Positions 27,382 through 35,831 of a stretch of 64,000 nt of DNA are shown piece after piece (positions within the stretch are counted from its first letter, which is position 1; each line of letters opens with the position of its first letter). The DNA is from Flavobacterium caeni. Its GTDB lineage: Bacteria > Bacteroidota > Bacteroidia > Flavobacteriales > Flavobacteriaceae. The position numbers and the translations under genes are program-made. The notes under the pieces are model-generated. The model saw only the letters and a list, made by a program, of their open reading frames with translations, did not search any database and had not been told where the DNA came from. The DNA is taken from NCBI RefSeq assembly GCF_900101895.1, contig NZ_FMVF01000006.1:150759-214758 (forward strand). Direction: 5' to 3'.

Positions 27382-28925
27382 AGTAATCCTTGTGCGATGT
27401 TGCGCCAAAAAAAGTTGTAGAATGATTTTTCGGGGATGCGTTCGACCTCGACCTGCGTGGCTTTGACCTGCCCCTTTGTATCGTTCTTGACAAACAGATT
27501 GCCCACGGCGGTTAGGAATTTGTTCTTTTTTGACCGGTCGTTTTGCTGGTAGACGGTGACCTTGAAATCGTCGTATTTGATCGCGAATTCGCCGTGCGAG
27601 CGTACATCGTTCCCTGTAAAATTAAAAAACACTTCGTTGAGCGTGCCCTCTGTCGTGGCGTTGAGATAGGGTTTGGTGAATGCGTTGACGCGCGCCGCAT
27701 CGACATTTTTGATCCTGCCACGTATGTTGAACCCGTCGGATTTGTCCAAAACGTTGAGCTTCCATTCGACGTGCATGGGCGAAGTGGCCATGAATCGGCA
27801 GTCGATGTCGATCTTGAGGTCGGGTAGCTTTTTTTGCCTGAACCCACTGCAAATGTGCGTGGCCGTCAGGTCGAACCGGTCGAAGATCAATTTGCCCGAA
27901 CCCTGTCCGAACGATTTTTCCTCTTCATAGGCAAGCAACGACTGCCGCAAACGCAACGTATCGACCTTTAAATCGAAGTCCAGATCGCGCAGCAGTTTGT
28001 TGTAAAGCGGTTTTTTGCTGAGGTCGTCGGGCGGCATTTTGGCGCGGTAGATATCGGCCAGCGCCTTGTCGATTTGTACCGAACCGACATGCGCAAACAG
28101 CACCGTGTCGCGAAAGCCCCAATCGAGCCGATCGAGTTTGATTTGCTTGGCCGATACCACAAACAAATCCTTCTCTTTTGCGATTTTCTGTACGAACGCA
28201 CGTCTTGAATAGCGCGGCGTCAACTTGAAATCGCCGATGGAAAGTTCATCCCGGGTCGCGGCGATTTTTTGCGTCGTCAAATGATAAAACCCGTTGGCCT
28301 GGTAGTATGCGCTGTCGCAACTGAATTCGTAGGCGTCGAACGCGAACGGGATTTTTTGGTCGAGCGTTTGGTCGTCTATGCGGATGCCTTCGAGCTGCAG
28401 GTTGACGTTGGCCGCGTGCAGCAACGCTTTTTGGGTTTGGGTGTTGACGACTTTCGCGTCGGCGTTTCGCACGTAAATGTCCGATACCGAAACGATTTTG
28501 TCGAAAGGCGCGACCACCGTTTTCTTGAGGTTCTTGGGGTGCGACGCCTTGTCGTTTTTCTTGTACACGACAATTTGCGGACGCGTCACGGTGATGCTGC
28601 GCGCGCGGATACGGTCTGAAAACAGCACGCTCCAGATTTTGAAATTCTTGATCTCGACCGATTGCACCGTGGCGTACAACCCCGATTTGATGGCTTGGTT
28701 TGCAGCGGCCGACTTGGGAACCACCTCGATGCTGTCGGCTTTGATGTACCCGTCCATCAGCGAATAGCTCAGGTTTTTGTAGTCGATGGCGTAATCGGAG
28801 CGGTTTTTTTCGCGCAACATTTTGGGCAACGCGCGGTCGATCCAAACATTGACGCCAATGCCCATCAGCAAAACCACGCCGAACAAAACCAAAATGCCGA
28901 TGGCTGTTTTTTGTTTCCAATCCAT
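27366..28925 (-). CDS. AsmA-like/DUF748-type membrane-anchored envelope protein
   Basis: A 519-residue protein with one N-terminal membrane segment (residues 8-28, IGILVLFGVVLLMGIGVNVWI), then a periplasmic region with repeated beta-rich blocks (SVEIKNFKIWSVLFSDRI, VSDIYVRNADAKVV, LKVDTLRLRQSLLAY, IRGRIKNVDAARVN). The repeating pattern resembles the AsmA/DUF748 group of envelope proteins, but no single diagnostic motif was found, so the family call is tentative. The last residues (YNFFWRNIAQGLLQIFV) are aromatic and hydrophobic. The ATG at 28925 places the transmembrane segment as usual. The 3' end overlaps the convergent AsmA gene by 16 bases; the two may work in the same envelope process. 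Confidence 0.7.
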   Translation of the reverse strand: MDWKQKTAIGILVLFGVVLLMGIGVNVWIDRALPKMLREKNRSDYAIDYKNLSYSLMDGYIKADSIEVVPKSAAANQAIKSGLYATVQSVEIKNFKIWSVLFSDRIRARSITVTRPQIVVYKKNDKASHPKNLKKTVVAPFDKIVSVSDIYVRNADAKVVNTQTQKALLHAANVNLQLEGIRIDDQTLDQKIPFAFDAYEFSCDSAYYQANGFYHLTTQKIAATRDELSIGDFKLTPRYSRRAFVQKIAKEKDLFVVSAKQIKLDRLDWGFRDTVLFAHVGSVQIDKALADIYRAKMPPDDLSKKPLYNKLLRDLDFDLKVDTLRLRQSLLAYEEEKSFGQGSGKLIFDRFDLTATHICSGFRQKKLPDLKIDIDCRFMATSPMHVEWKLNVLDKSDGFNIRGRIKNVDAARVNAFTKPYLNATTEGTLNEVFFNFTGNDVRSHGEFAIKYDDFKVTVYQQNDRSKKNKFLTAVGNLFVKNDTKGQVKATQVEVERIPEKSFYNFFWRNIAQGLLQIFV

Positions 28926-28976
28926 TATCCTAAAATTAGCGATTAAAAACAAAGCCTTTGGTGCGTTAAGAATAAT

Positions 28977-30707
28977 TTATAGTTTGACCACCTTGCGCGT
29001 CACCTGGCCAAACGCGCCTTCGAACAGGACGAACAACGTGCCTTTCCAATCGCTTTGCAGTTCGAGCGTAAACAGTCCGTTGCCGTCGATCGATTGCCGT
29101 GAGAGCGTTTGCCCGAGCGTATTGGTGATGGTCACGTCTACCGCGCCGATTTGCCCGAAGTTGAAATTGACTTTGTCGCGCGCAGGATTCGGATACGGGC
29201 CGGCAATGTGCGTCGCGGCCCATGCCTCGGTCGAAAGCATCTGTACATCGATGGTCCAATAACCGGCGGGCGCGGGCAGGGGTCTTGTGAGCGTTTTGCC
29301 CGACATAGACGACGAACCGATATAATATTCTACATCTACGCCCGGGTTTGGGATCGGGATGTCGGCAGTCCATATGTCGTTGTCGAGCAAAATCATCGGT
29401 ACCTCATTGAAGGCCGTGCTGCCCGTTTCGCGCCAAAACACCTTGCTCCAGGCAATGCCCGATTGGTGCTTGATCGTGGCGTTGATGGTCACGGTTTGGC
29501 CCGCATTGGCCTCGGCAATAGGCTGGTGTACGATCCAAAGCGGGTCGGCCACGCCAATGGTGTGCGTGATGCAGTGGATTGCGCCCAACAGGTTGATCAG
29601 GTTCTCGCCCGGGTTGTCTACGTCTATGCCCACCACATTGTAGCCCGGCATCAGTTGTTGGTACTTGGCCAGCGCGGCCGCGTCGACTTCGGGGCGGTAC
29701 ACGGGCACCAGAATCGATTTGTTGACGATGACCGAGTTGCTGTAGGTGCGGTAAGCGCCACCCGTATCGGGAAAGGCGCCGCCCGTACTCGGCGGGGCGT
29801 CGATCCATTCGATTTTGTAAGGCGTACCAAACGGCGACAGGAAGTTCGCGGTGACATAGTCGATGTTGGCCTCGATTTGCGGGCCATCGGCTACACCCGG
29901 CGGGTATTTGCTCACGAGTAGCGTTTGTTCGTCGAGCAGTTTCATGTGCATGTCGATGTGGTGGATTTCGTCGTATGGCAACGTCGGCATCTTGACATAG
30001 CGGGCAATGCCCATGTAGTCGAGCATGATCTGGTTTATTTGCGCTTCGGTTTTGGCCGATACGCCATAGGGGTTGCCCACGGCGTTTTCGTCGAGGATCA
30101 AATTCGATGCGAACGCGTTGCCCATCCCGTCGGACATGTAATTGCCGCCCGTGTTGACCAGGTCGTTCGTGCCCGAGTCGGTGATGTAGATCGGGATGCC
30201 CACCTGCGTGGCATGCGCCGAGGGCATGGCGTTGTCGTTGGGGCGCGGCCGGTTGTAGATCCAATCGGTGAGCGCGAGTTCGCCCACGTCGTTGGCATAG
30301 ACCGTATTGCCCGCGTAGTCGCGGATCCAGATGCTGTCGGCGGGCGCATCCATAAAGATGACATTGGTGAGCGGTACGCTGTTGGCAGTCAGGTAATTGG
30401 CAACCGAAGCTTGGTTCTGCGTGGTGATGATGACCTTACATTCGGTGACGCCCACGGCCACAATCTGACGCAGGATGTTTTGGAATCCGGGCTGCCATGA
30501 AACGACCAGGTATTCGACTTCTTCCCATTCGGCGGCGGCACGTACGGCGGTTGTTGGCGGCGGGGTGAGCGCGGCATGCCGAAATGTGAATTGCGAAAGT
30601 TGCGCTTTTTCTACCGCGGTTAACCCGTGCGGCAAGAGCGATTGGGCCGATGCGCACGGAAAACCCAGTGTGCCGACCACCACGAGCGTAGCGAAAAAAT
30701 GTTTCAT
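28977..30707 (-). CDS. Secreted agmatine deiminase/peptidylarginine deiminase-like enzyme with T9SS tail
   Basis: A 576-residue exported protein with a signal peptide (residues 1-21, ending CASAQ). The catalytic region matches the PAD_porph/agmatine deiminase fold: SIWIRDYAGN (guanidinium-binding Asp), YDEIHHIDMHMKLLD (catalytic His) and GAIHCITH with Cys379 as nucleophile. A beta domain (near 405-490) and a T9SS type A sorting domain (YPNPARDKVNFNFG, VTITNTLGQTLS, KVVKL end) complete it. The family deiminates arginine-like guanidino groups; the Porphyromonas enzyme PPAD acts on peptide C-terminal arginine, whereas agmatine deiminases act on agmatine. The secretion signal argues for an extracellular peptide or agmatine substrate, which sequence alone cannot settle. 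Confidence 0.87.
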   Translation of the reverse strand: MKHFFATLVVVGTLGFPCASAQSLLPHGLTAVEKAQLSQFTFRHAALTPPPTTAVRAAAEWEEVEYLVVSWQPGFQNILRQIVAVGVTECKVIITTQNQASVANYLTANSVPLTNVIFMDAPADSIWIRDYAGNTVYANDVGELALTDWIYNRPRPNDNAMPSAHATQVGIPIYITDSGTNDLVNTGGNYMSDGMGNAFASNLILDENAVGNPYGVSAKTEAQINQIMLDYMGIARYVKMPTLPYDEIHHIDMHMKLLDEQTLLVSKYPPGVADGPQIEANIDYVTANFLSPFGTPYKIEWIDAPPSTGGAFPDTGGAYRTYSNSVIVNKSILVPVYRPEVDAAALAKYQQLMPGYNVVGIDVDNPGENLINLLGAIHCITHTIGVADPLWIVHQPIAEANAGQTVTINATIKHQSGIAWSKVFWRETGSTAFNEVPMILLDNDIWTADIPIPNPGVDVEYYIGSSSMSGKTLTRPLPAPAGYWTIDVQMLSTEAWAATHIAGPYPNPARDKVNFNFGQIGAVDVTITNTLGQTLSRQSIDGNGLFTLELQSDWKGTLFVLFEGAFGQVTRKVVKL

Positions 30708-30858
30708 AAAATTGCGATTGGTCTACGAATGTAAGCGTTTTATTTTGAAAGGAATACGGTTAATCTGAAAAACACAGCCGTTACTTTTTGTGTCAAAACC
30801 GTACTAATGTTGTAAGATTCTGCGTTTGTAATGTAAGGCAGCCGCTTTTGGGTTGCCG

Positions 30859-30866
30859 TATTTTTG
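30859..30866 (+). promoter_or_regulatory. Candidate -7 promoter element for the receiver gene
   Basis: TATTTTTG matches TAnnTTTG exactly and lies 16 bases before the start codon. No good -33 element was found at the expected spacing. Confidence 0.35.
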
Positions 30867-30881
30867 TACAAATTAACGATT

Positions 30882-31280
30882 ATGAAAGACCCCAAACTTT
30901 TATTCTACCTTGACGACGACCGCGACGACCTCACCTTTTTTAAGGACGCGGCCGCGCAATTGGGCCACTTGGTCACGACCTACACCAATGCCCCGGATTT
31001 GATGCTCGATTTGAACCTGGCCGCCGAAAAACCGCATGCCATATTTCTCGATGTGCACATGCCGCTTGTCAATGGCGAGGAGATTTTGGCCGTGCTCAAA
31101 CAATCCAACGATTGGAAAAACATTCCGGTGGTGATGATTTCGGGGGCTTACCCGAAAAAATTGGTCAAGCAATACACCGATTCAGGGGCCGACTACCTGA
31201 TGAAAAAGCGCTCCACCATGCCCGATTTGAAGACGGCCATCGACGAGGCGTTGCAATCGTTGCCGATGACGTCGGTATAA
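30882..31280 (+). CDS. Stand-alone response-regulator receiver protein
   Basis: A 132-residue single receiver domain without an output domain. The acidic pair is DDD near residues 11-13, the phospho-acceptor Asp lies in AIFLDVHMP near residue 56, the conserved Thr/Ser is in VVMISG, and the conserved Lys is in LMKKRS. Such single-domain regulators act by protein contact, for example on kinases or phosphorelays. No histidine kinase is adjacent, so its partner is unknown. The ATG at 30882 is preferred over an upstream TTG in frame. A TATTTTTG element at 30,859-30,866 fits the Bacteroidota -7 consensus, although the leader would be only about ten bases. Confidence 0.88.
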   Translation: MKDPKLLFYLDDDRDDLTFFKDAAAQLGHLVTTYTNAPDLMLDLNLAAEKPHAIFLDVHMPLVNGEEILAVLKQSNDWKNIPVVMISGAYPKKLVKQYTDSGADYLMKKRSTMPDLKTAIDEALQSLPMTSV

Positions 31281-31297
31281 CGCGATGCCCGCGTGAA

Positions 31298-31375
31298 GGA
31301 TTGTAGTGTAAAGCCCGCAGCCCCGCAGGGGCGAGGACTTGAAACGGAAAGCCTGACGGCGCGCCGCCAGCGTCA
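31298..31375 (+). repeat. Possible relative (E) of the dispersed hairpin element
   Basis: GGATTGTAGTGTAAAGCC (31,298-31,315) and GGACTTGAAACGGAAAGCC (31,335-31,353) flank a small CCCC/GGGG hairpin, the same direct-repeat-hairpin-direct-repeat plan as copies A-D. The palindrome CGGCGCGCCG follows at 31,357-31,366 inside TGACG/CGTCA arms. It lies just after the receiver gene. Confidence 0.45.
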
Positions 31376-31458
31376 TTTCACGACCGATGTGGATTGCGCC
31401 GGCACGCCCAAAAACGAAATTTGTTCATCAGATTCCTTTGGATCTTAACGCATAAAAA

Positions 31459-31524
31459 CAAAAAACCCGAAACGTAATCTGTGGTACCTCCAGCCCCGAA
31501 GTATCGGGGGAACCAGGGGCATGA
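31459..31524 (-). repeat. Decayed partial duplicate of the tRNA-Phe 3' end and terminator
   Basis: The 15-mer CAAAAAACCCGAAAC (31,459-31,473) and the 14-mer TGTGGTACCTCCAG (31,480-31,493) recur at 31,538-31,552 and 31,571-31,584 in the real tRNA locus. A 16-base hairpin insert (CCCCGAAGTATCGGGG) then interrupts the copy before AACCAGGG (31,511-31,518), which matches the T-arm region of the tRNA gene. Confidence 0.65.
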
Positions 31525-31534
31525 TAAAGTTAAG

Positions 31535-31571
31535 AAACAAAAAACCCGAAACAATTGCGTTTCGGGTTTTT
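31535..31571 (-). terminator. Terminator of tRNA-Phe
   Basis: A 13-bp perfect stem (AAAAACCCGAAAC with GTTTCGGGTTTTT, loop of six) lies directly beyond the tRNA 3' end on the minus strand and runs into a T-rich tract. Confidence 0.85.
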
Positions 31572-31572
31572 G

Positions 31573-31645
31573 TGGTACCTCCAGGGATCGAACCAGGGAC
31601 ACATGGATTTTCAGTCCATTGCTCTACCATCTGAGCTAAGGTACC
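31573..31645 (-). tRNA. tRNA-Phe (GAA)
   Basis: The minus strand folds as a 73-base cloverleaf: acceptor GGTACCT paired with AGGTACC and discriminator A, D-arm with AGCTCAGATGGTAGAGC, anticodon loop CTGAAAA with anticodon GAA (31,610-31,612 on the plus strand), and T-arm GGTTCGATCC. CCA is not encoded. A near-perfect promoter precedes it and a terminator follows. Confidence 0.97.
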
Positions 31646-31663
31646 GTTGCTTTGATGCGGGTG

Positions 31664-31694
31664 CAAATATAGGATGATTTTTAATTTATCCAAA
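31664..31694 (-). promoter_or_regulatory. Promoter of tRNA-Phe
   Basis: On the minus strand TTTG (31,694-31,691), a 19-base spacer and TATATTTG (31,671-31,664) match the Bacteroidota -33/-7 promoter exactly. The tRNA would start about 18 bases downstream of the -7 element. Confidence 0.85.
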
Positions 31695-31746
31695 ACAAAA
31701 ATCAAAAAAAATCGTTTCGTAACTTCGCGCCGTAAAACCGTTGCTT

Positions 31747-32472
31747 ATGCTATTGGCCATCGATGTGGGGAACACCAGAATCAAGTATGCTGTATTTGAA
31801 CGCAATACTGTTTTGGAAGCTGCTTTTTTTGACAAAGATGCTTTGGTGCCTGCCGTCGAAAAAATTCTGAAAGCGCATGATGGAATTACCGATATTGTTG
31901 TGGCGTCGGTGGGCAGTTTGGGACGCGATGCCTTTGGGTTTGGCAAGAAACTGCATTTTGTGACGCACGAGGATCGTTTTCCTTTTGTCAATAAGTATGC
32001 GACGCCCGCCACGTTGGGTATCGACCGTATGGTGTTGGCGGCGGGCGCGGTGCTGCGTTTTCCCGGCCAAAACCGGCTGGTGATCGATGCCGGTACGGCC
32101 ATCACCTATGATTTTGTCAACGACCGTAACGAATATCTGGGCGGGGCCATTGCGCCAGGCATCAGGTTGCGGTATACAGCGCTGAACAATTACACGGCCA
32201 AGCTGCCTTTGCTCGAGCGTACGGCGCCGCAGGATTTGATTGGCAATTCGACGGCCGAGTCGATCCATTCGGGCGTGGTGAACGGCGTGGTTTGCGAGAT
32301 GGATGGCTTTATCGATCGGTACCGCGAGCGGCATCCAAACTTTATCATAATTTTAACTGGCGGTGACGCCGATTTTTTGGCCAGTAGATTAAAAAATACC
32401 ATATTTGCCCATTCAAATTTTTTGCTCGAGAGCCTGAACCAAACCTTTCAATATCAAATCACAAATGGTTAA
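31747..32472 (+). CDS. coaX: Type III pantothenate kinase
   Basis: A 241-residue ASKHA-fold kinase. LLAIDVGNTRIKYAVF is the N-terminal phosphate-binding loop with the catalytic-metal Asp, followed by TPATLGIDRMVLAAGA, LVIDAGTAITYDFV (phosphate 2 loop with a key Asp) and GGAIAPGIRLRYTAL. It phosphorylates pantothenate in the first step of coenzyme A synthesis in the cytosol and is the type III enzyme that needs a monovalent cation. The ATG at 31747 is preferred over a TTG two codons upstream. It is divergent from tRNA-Phe and overlaps the next gene by 8 bases, heading an operon that continues through lptC. Confidence 0.95.
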   Translation: MLLAIDVGNTRIKYAVFERNTVLEAAFFDKDALVPAVEKILKAHDGITDIVVASVGSLGRDAFGFGKKLHFVTHEDRFPFVNKYATPATLGIDRMVLAAGAVLRFPGQNRLVIDAGTAITYDFVNDRNEYLGGAIAPGIRLRYTALNNYTAKLPLLERTAPQDLIGNSTAESIHSGVVNGVVCEMDGFIDRYRERHPNFIIILTGGDADFLASRLKNTIFAHSNFLLESLNQTFQYQITNG

Positions 32473-33715
32473 AAGATTTTTGTTGCCCCTATTCATCCTG
32501 TTTTCATTGGCCGCGCAGGCGCAACAGGGAACCGCTTCCCCGTATTCGTTTTTTGGTATCGGCGAGGTGAAATTCAAAGGGGCTGTCGAGAACAGGCTTA
32601 TGGGAAGTGTTGCGGTATTTGGCGACAGTATCCACCTCAATCTGCAAAATCCGGCGTCTTATTCGACGCTTAAGCTGACTACATTTACCGTGGCCGGGAG
32701 CTTCAATTCGGGGCGTTATCATTCGTACCAAGGCAACGAGAAGGCGCAGCGTACCACGTTCGATTACCTGGCGGTGGGCCTGCCCGTGACCAAGAATATT
32801 GGCGTTTCGTTCGGGTTGGTGCCGTTCACTGCGGTGGGGTACAAGGTGCGCAACGAAGATACCGAAGGGCTCATCAGAAAATACAACGGTTCGGGCGGTG
32901 TCAACAAAGCCTATGTGGGATTCGCTTATAAGATCAATTCAAAATTTAATGTAGGGGCCGATTTGGGCTATCATTTTGGCGAGATCGAAACCAATGGCAT
33001 CATCGCCAATCCGACATTTTTGCAATTCGGTACCAAAGAGACCAACAATACCGATCTTACCGGGCTCAGCGTGACGTTGGGTGCCATGTACAAAACCCGT
33101 ATCAACAAAAAATACGACCTCTACGCCAGCGCGACCTATATGCCCGAGACGAGTTTGACGCTGCGCAACCAACGCATTTATGGACTTATCGAATATGTCG
33201 AGGATTACGATCCGGGGATTGTAGAGCAGCTCGATGCGGCCAACCAAAAACGTACACTCAAGTTGCCGTCGAAATTTTCGGTGGGCGCGGGCTTTGGACA
33301 GGAGCGCAAATGGCTTATCGGTACCGAGCTCACGTTGCAGCAAAGCAGCAATTTCGGCAACCGTTTTGCCGACATTTCCAACGCTACTTTCGAGAACGGG
33401 TTCCGTTACAGCGTGGGCGGCTACTACATCCCGAACTATGCGTCGTTTTCGAGCTATTTCAGCAAGATCGTGTACCGCGCCGGATTCCGTTATGAGAACA
33501 CCGGGTTGGTCGTGAACAATCAGAAGATCAAGGATTATGCGGTGACAGGCGGTTTTGGATTTCCGCTCGGCGGCACGTTTTCGAACCTCAATGCGGGTGT
33601 CGAACTCGGGCGCAAGGGCACGGGTCTGGCCAATCTGGTCGAAGAAAACTACCTGAACGTGATCATCAGCTTGTCGCTCAACGACCAGTGGTTCGTCAAA
33701 CGCCGATACGACTAA
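32465..33715 (+). CDS. Outer-membrane beta-barrel protein of unknown role, FadL-like
   Basis: A 416-residue exported protein with a signal peptide (residues 1-19, ending AAQAQ). GTASPYSFFGIGEVKFKG and HLNLQNPASYSTL near the mature N-terminus resemble the FadL/PorV-like outer-membrane family of Bacteroidota. Alternating strands continue to an aromatic end (SLNDQWFVKRRYD). The gene is coupled to coaX by an 8-base overlap and abuts lptC by one base. Its place beside an LPS transport gene suggests an envelope role, but the ligand is unknown. Confidence 0.8.
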   Translation: MVKRFLLPLFILFSLAAQAQQGTASPYSFFGIGEVKFKGAVENRLMGSVAVFGDSIHLNLQNPASYSTLKLTTFTVAGSFNSGRYHSYQGNEKAQRTTFDYLAVGLPVTKNIGVSFGLVPFTAVGYKVRNEDTEGLIRKYNGSGGVNKAYVGFAYKINSKFNVGADLGYHFGEIETNGIIANPTFLQFGTKETNNTDLTGLSVTLGAMYKTRINKKYDLYASATYMPETSLTLRNQRIYGLIEYVEDYDPGIVEQLDAANQKRTLKLPSKFSVGAGFGQERKWLIGTELTLQQSSNFGNRFADISNATFENGFRYSVGGYYIPNYASFSSYFSKIVYRAGFRYENTGLVVNNQKIKDYAVTGGFGFPLGGTFSNLNAGVELGRKGTGLANLVEENYLNVIISLSLNDQWFVKRRYD

Positions 33716-33716
33716 C

Positions 33717-34265
33717 ATGAACGCTTTGTTGCCATACCGGACGTGGCTGCTGGTGGTTTTTGCCGCCGCGCTCGTTTCGTGCGAGAGCAATTTCAAGGAA
33801 GTCCAGAAGATCAACTTTTCGGAATTCATGCCCAGCGGCGAGGCCACCGATTTCAACCTCAAATACACCGATTCGGGCCGTATCAAATCGATACTGGTAA
33901 GCCCGCTGATGCTCGATTATGCATCGGTCGAATTCCCGTTCACCGAATTTCCGAAAGGCGTAGACGTGACCATGTTCGACACCAAGGGCAAACGCACGTT
34001 CATCAAATCGAACTATGCCGTGACGTTCAAGGGCACCGACATCATCGACTTGCGCGACAAGGTGCGCATCAGTTCCGAGGCGGGGCAGTTGCTCGAAACC
34101 GAGCAGCTCTATTTTGACCAAAAGAACGAATGGTTTTTTACCGAAAAAAAGTTTAAATTTACAGACCCTAAAGGGGTTTCCTTTGGCGAGGGCATCGATT
34201 TCAGCAAAGATTTCAAGATCGTCAACTCGCAACGCATCAAAGGAACCATCGACGAAGCCGAATGA
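33717..34265 (+). CDS. lptC: LPS export protein LptC
   Basis: A 182-residue lipoprotein-like protein; residues 1-21 form a signal sequence ending LVSC. The LptC-type beta-jellyroll is recognisable from LKYTDSGRIKSILVSPLMLDY, VDVTMFDTKGKRTFIKS, DIIDLRDKVRISSEAG and LLETEQLYFDQKNEWFFTE, and is of the usual short length. It should link the inner-membrane LptBFG complex to the periplasmic LptA bridge. In Bacteroidota LptC often carries a lipobox as here. It begins one base after the preceding stop (TAA C ATG), so the genes are coupled. Confidence 0.88.
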   Translation: MNALLPYRTWLLVVFAAALVSCESNFKEVQKINFSEFMPSGEATDFNLKYTDSGRIKSILVSPLMLDYASVEFPFTEFPKGVDVTMFDTKGKRTFIKSNYAVTFKGTDIIDLRDKVRISSEAGQLLETEQLYFDQKNEWFFTEKKFKFTDPKGVSFGEGIDFSKDFKIVNSQRIKGTIDEAE

Positions 34266-34266
34266 T

Positions 34267-34467
34267 ATGAGCTACTTAAAATTTACCCCCTACGTTTATT
34301 TGATCGCCGGATTGTATTTTATTTACCACGGCTTCACCGAATACCAGCAAGGTACCGCGCCATGGCTTAGTTTTGGCATCGCGGCGCTGGCCATTTTCAT
34401 GTTTTTCTTCAGACTGCGTTTTGCGCGCAAATTCGAGCAACGCAAACGCGACCAGGAACAATCCTAG
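34267..34467 (+). CDS. Small two-pass membrane protein, unknown function
   Basis: A 66-residue protein (start MSYLKFTPYVYL, end RKRDQEQS) with two hydrophobic segments (residues about 7-21 and 33-50) and a basic C-terminus (RLRFARKFEQRKR). It is packed one base after the lptC stop and three bases before the next gene, which supports it as a real gene of this operon. No family motif was recognised. A longer frame starting inside lptC is unlikely because of that overlap. Confidence 0.72.
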   Translation: MSYLKFTPYVYLIAGLYFIYHGFTEYQQGTAPWLSFGIAALAIFMFFFRLRFARKFEQRKRDQEQS

Positions 34468-34470
34468 CCC

Positions 34471-35733
34471 ATGCACCTCGGTATTATCATCACGTGTTTA
34501 ATACTGGCGGCCTTTTTTTCGGGGATGGAGATCGCGTTCATTTCGGCCAATAAGATTTACCTCGAGATCGAGAAAAAACAGGACGGTTTTTTGTCGCGTA
34601 TTTTGACGCGGCTCACGGCCGATCCGTCGCGGTTCATCGTGTCGATGCTCATCGGAAACACGATTGCGCTGGTGGTGTACGGTTTTTTTATGGGCGAACT
34701 CGTCGTGCGATGGCTGGCCGATTCGGGCTATCATTTTAGCGGTATCGTTCGTTTGTTGTTGCAGATTTTGGCGGCCACGGTTGTGGTTTTGCTCACCTCG
34801 GAATTCATCCCCAAAGTACTGTTCCAGATTTACGCCAACAGCCTGATCAAGTTTTTTGCGCTGCCGGCCTATTTGTTCCACTGGCTTTTTTCGTATGTGT
34901 CGCGGCTTTCGCTTTGGGTGTCCAACCGCATCCTGCGCGTGTTTTTTAAGACCGAAGGCGACAAGATCCCGTTGTTTTTCAGCAAGGCCGAACTCGGCAA
35001 TTACATCACCGAACAAATGAGTACCGTAGAGGACCACGAAGAAGTCGATTCGGAAATCCAGATTTTCCAGAACGCGCTCGAGTTTTCGGGCGTCAAGGCA
35101 CGCGACATCATGACGCCGCGCACCGAGATTTCGGCCGTGGAAATTTACGATTCGGTAGCCGAACTGCGCGAAATGTTTATCGAGACGGGGTATTCCAAAA
35201 TCCTGGTCTACCAAAACTCGCTCGACGATATTTTGGGCTACGTCCATTCGTTCGATTTGTTCAAGAAACCGCGCACGATCAAATCGGTCATGATTCCGGT
35301 CGAATTTGTGCCCGAGACGATTTTTATCAAAGACACGCTCGAACTGCTGACCAAAAAACGCAAAAGCGTGGCCATCGTGCTCGACGAATACGGCGGCACG
35401 GCGGGCATGGTGACGGTCGAAGACATTGTCGAGGAGCTTTTTGGCGAAATCGAGGACGAACACGACGCCGTCGAGGAGGAGCTGACCGAACAGGAGCTAG
35501 GGCCCAATGTGTGGCTGTTTTCGACAAGGCTCGATGTGGAGTATTTGAACGAGACCTACAAGCTCGAAATCCCAGAAGACGATTCCTACAGTACGCTGGG
35601 CGGATTCATCGTATTCCACACCAAGGAAATTCCGCAAAAAGGCGAAGAAATTGCGGTCGAAAACTTCCATTTTTCGATAGCCGAAGCGACCAATAAAAAG
35701 ATCGAATTGGTCAAAATGACGCGCCGCGATTGA
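34471..35733 (+). CDS. Hemolysin-family/CorC-HlyC protein with DUF21 and CBS domains
   Basis: A 420-residue inner-membrane protein. Residues about 1-190 form the CNNM/DUF21 membrane domain (IITCLILAAFFSGMEIAFIS; then LLTSEFIPKVLFQ). Two CBS domains follow (ARDIMTPRTEISAV and KSVMIPVEFVPETIFI), with the VVLDEYGGTAGMVTVEDIVEEL-type motif (here IVLDEYGGTAGMVTVEDI), and a C-terminal CorC/HlyC domain (DDSYSTLGGFIVF). The family is tied to Mg2+/cation export or homeostasis; hemolysin is a historic name. It lies at the end of the coaX-lptC group. Confidence 0.9.
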   Translation: MHLGIIITCLILAAFFSGMEIAFISANKIYLEIEKKQDGFLSRILTRLTADPSRFIVSMLIGNTIALVVYGFFMGELVVRWLADSGYHFSGIVRLLLQILAATVVVLLTSEFIPKVLFQIYANSLIKFFALPAYLFHWLFSYVSRLSLWVSNRILRVFFKTEGDKIPLFFSKAELGNYITEQMSTVEDHEEVDSEIQIFQNALEFSGVKARDIMTPRTEISAVEIYDSVAELREMFIETGYSKILVYQNSLDDILGYVHSFDLFKKPRTIKSVMIPVEFVPETIFIKDTLELLTKKRKSVAIVLDEYGGTAGMVTVEDIVEELFGEIEDEHDAVEEELTEQELGPNVWLFSTRLDVEYLNETYKLEIPEDDSYSTLGGFIVFHTKEIPQKGEEIAVENFHFSIAEATNKKIELVKMTRRD

Positions 35734-35768
35734 TTTTTTTATTTTTCTCGCAAAATAAAACGTTAGCG

Positions 35769-35800
35769 TTGTTATTATTAAATAGATAATTGTATTTTCG
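35769..35800 (+). promoter_or_regulatory. Candidate promoter of the PpiD-like gene
   Basis: TTG at 35,769-35,771, a 21-base spacer and TATTTTCG at 35,793-35,800 fit the flavobacterial -33/-7 pattern with one change at the -7. The start codon is 31 bases downstream. Confidence 0.45.
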
Positions 35801-35831
35801 CAAACTGAAATAAAAAATAACAAGAATAAAA

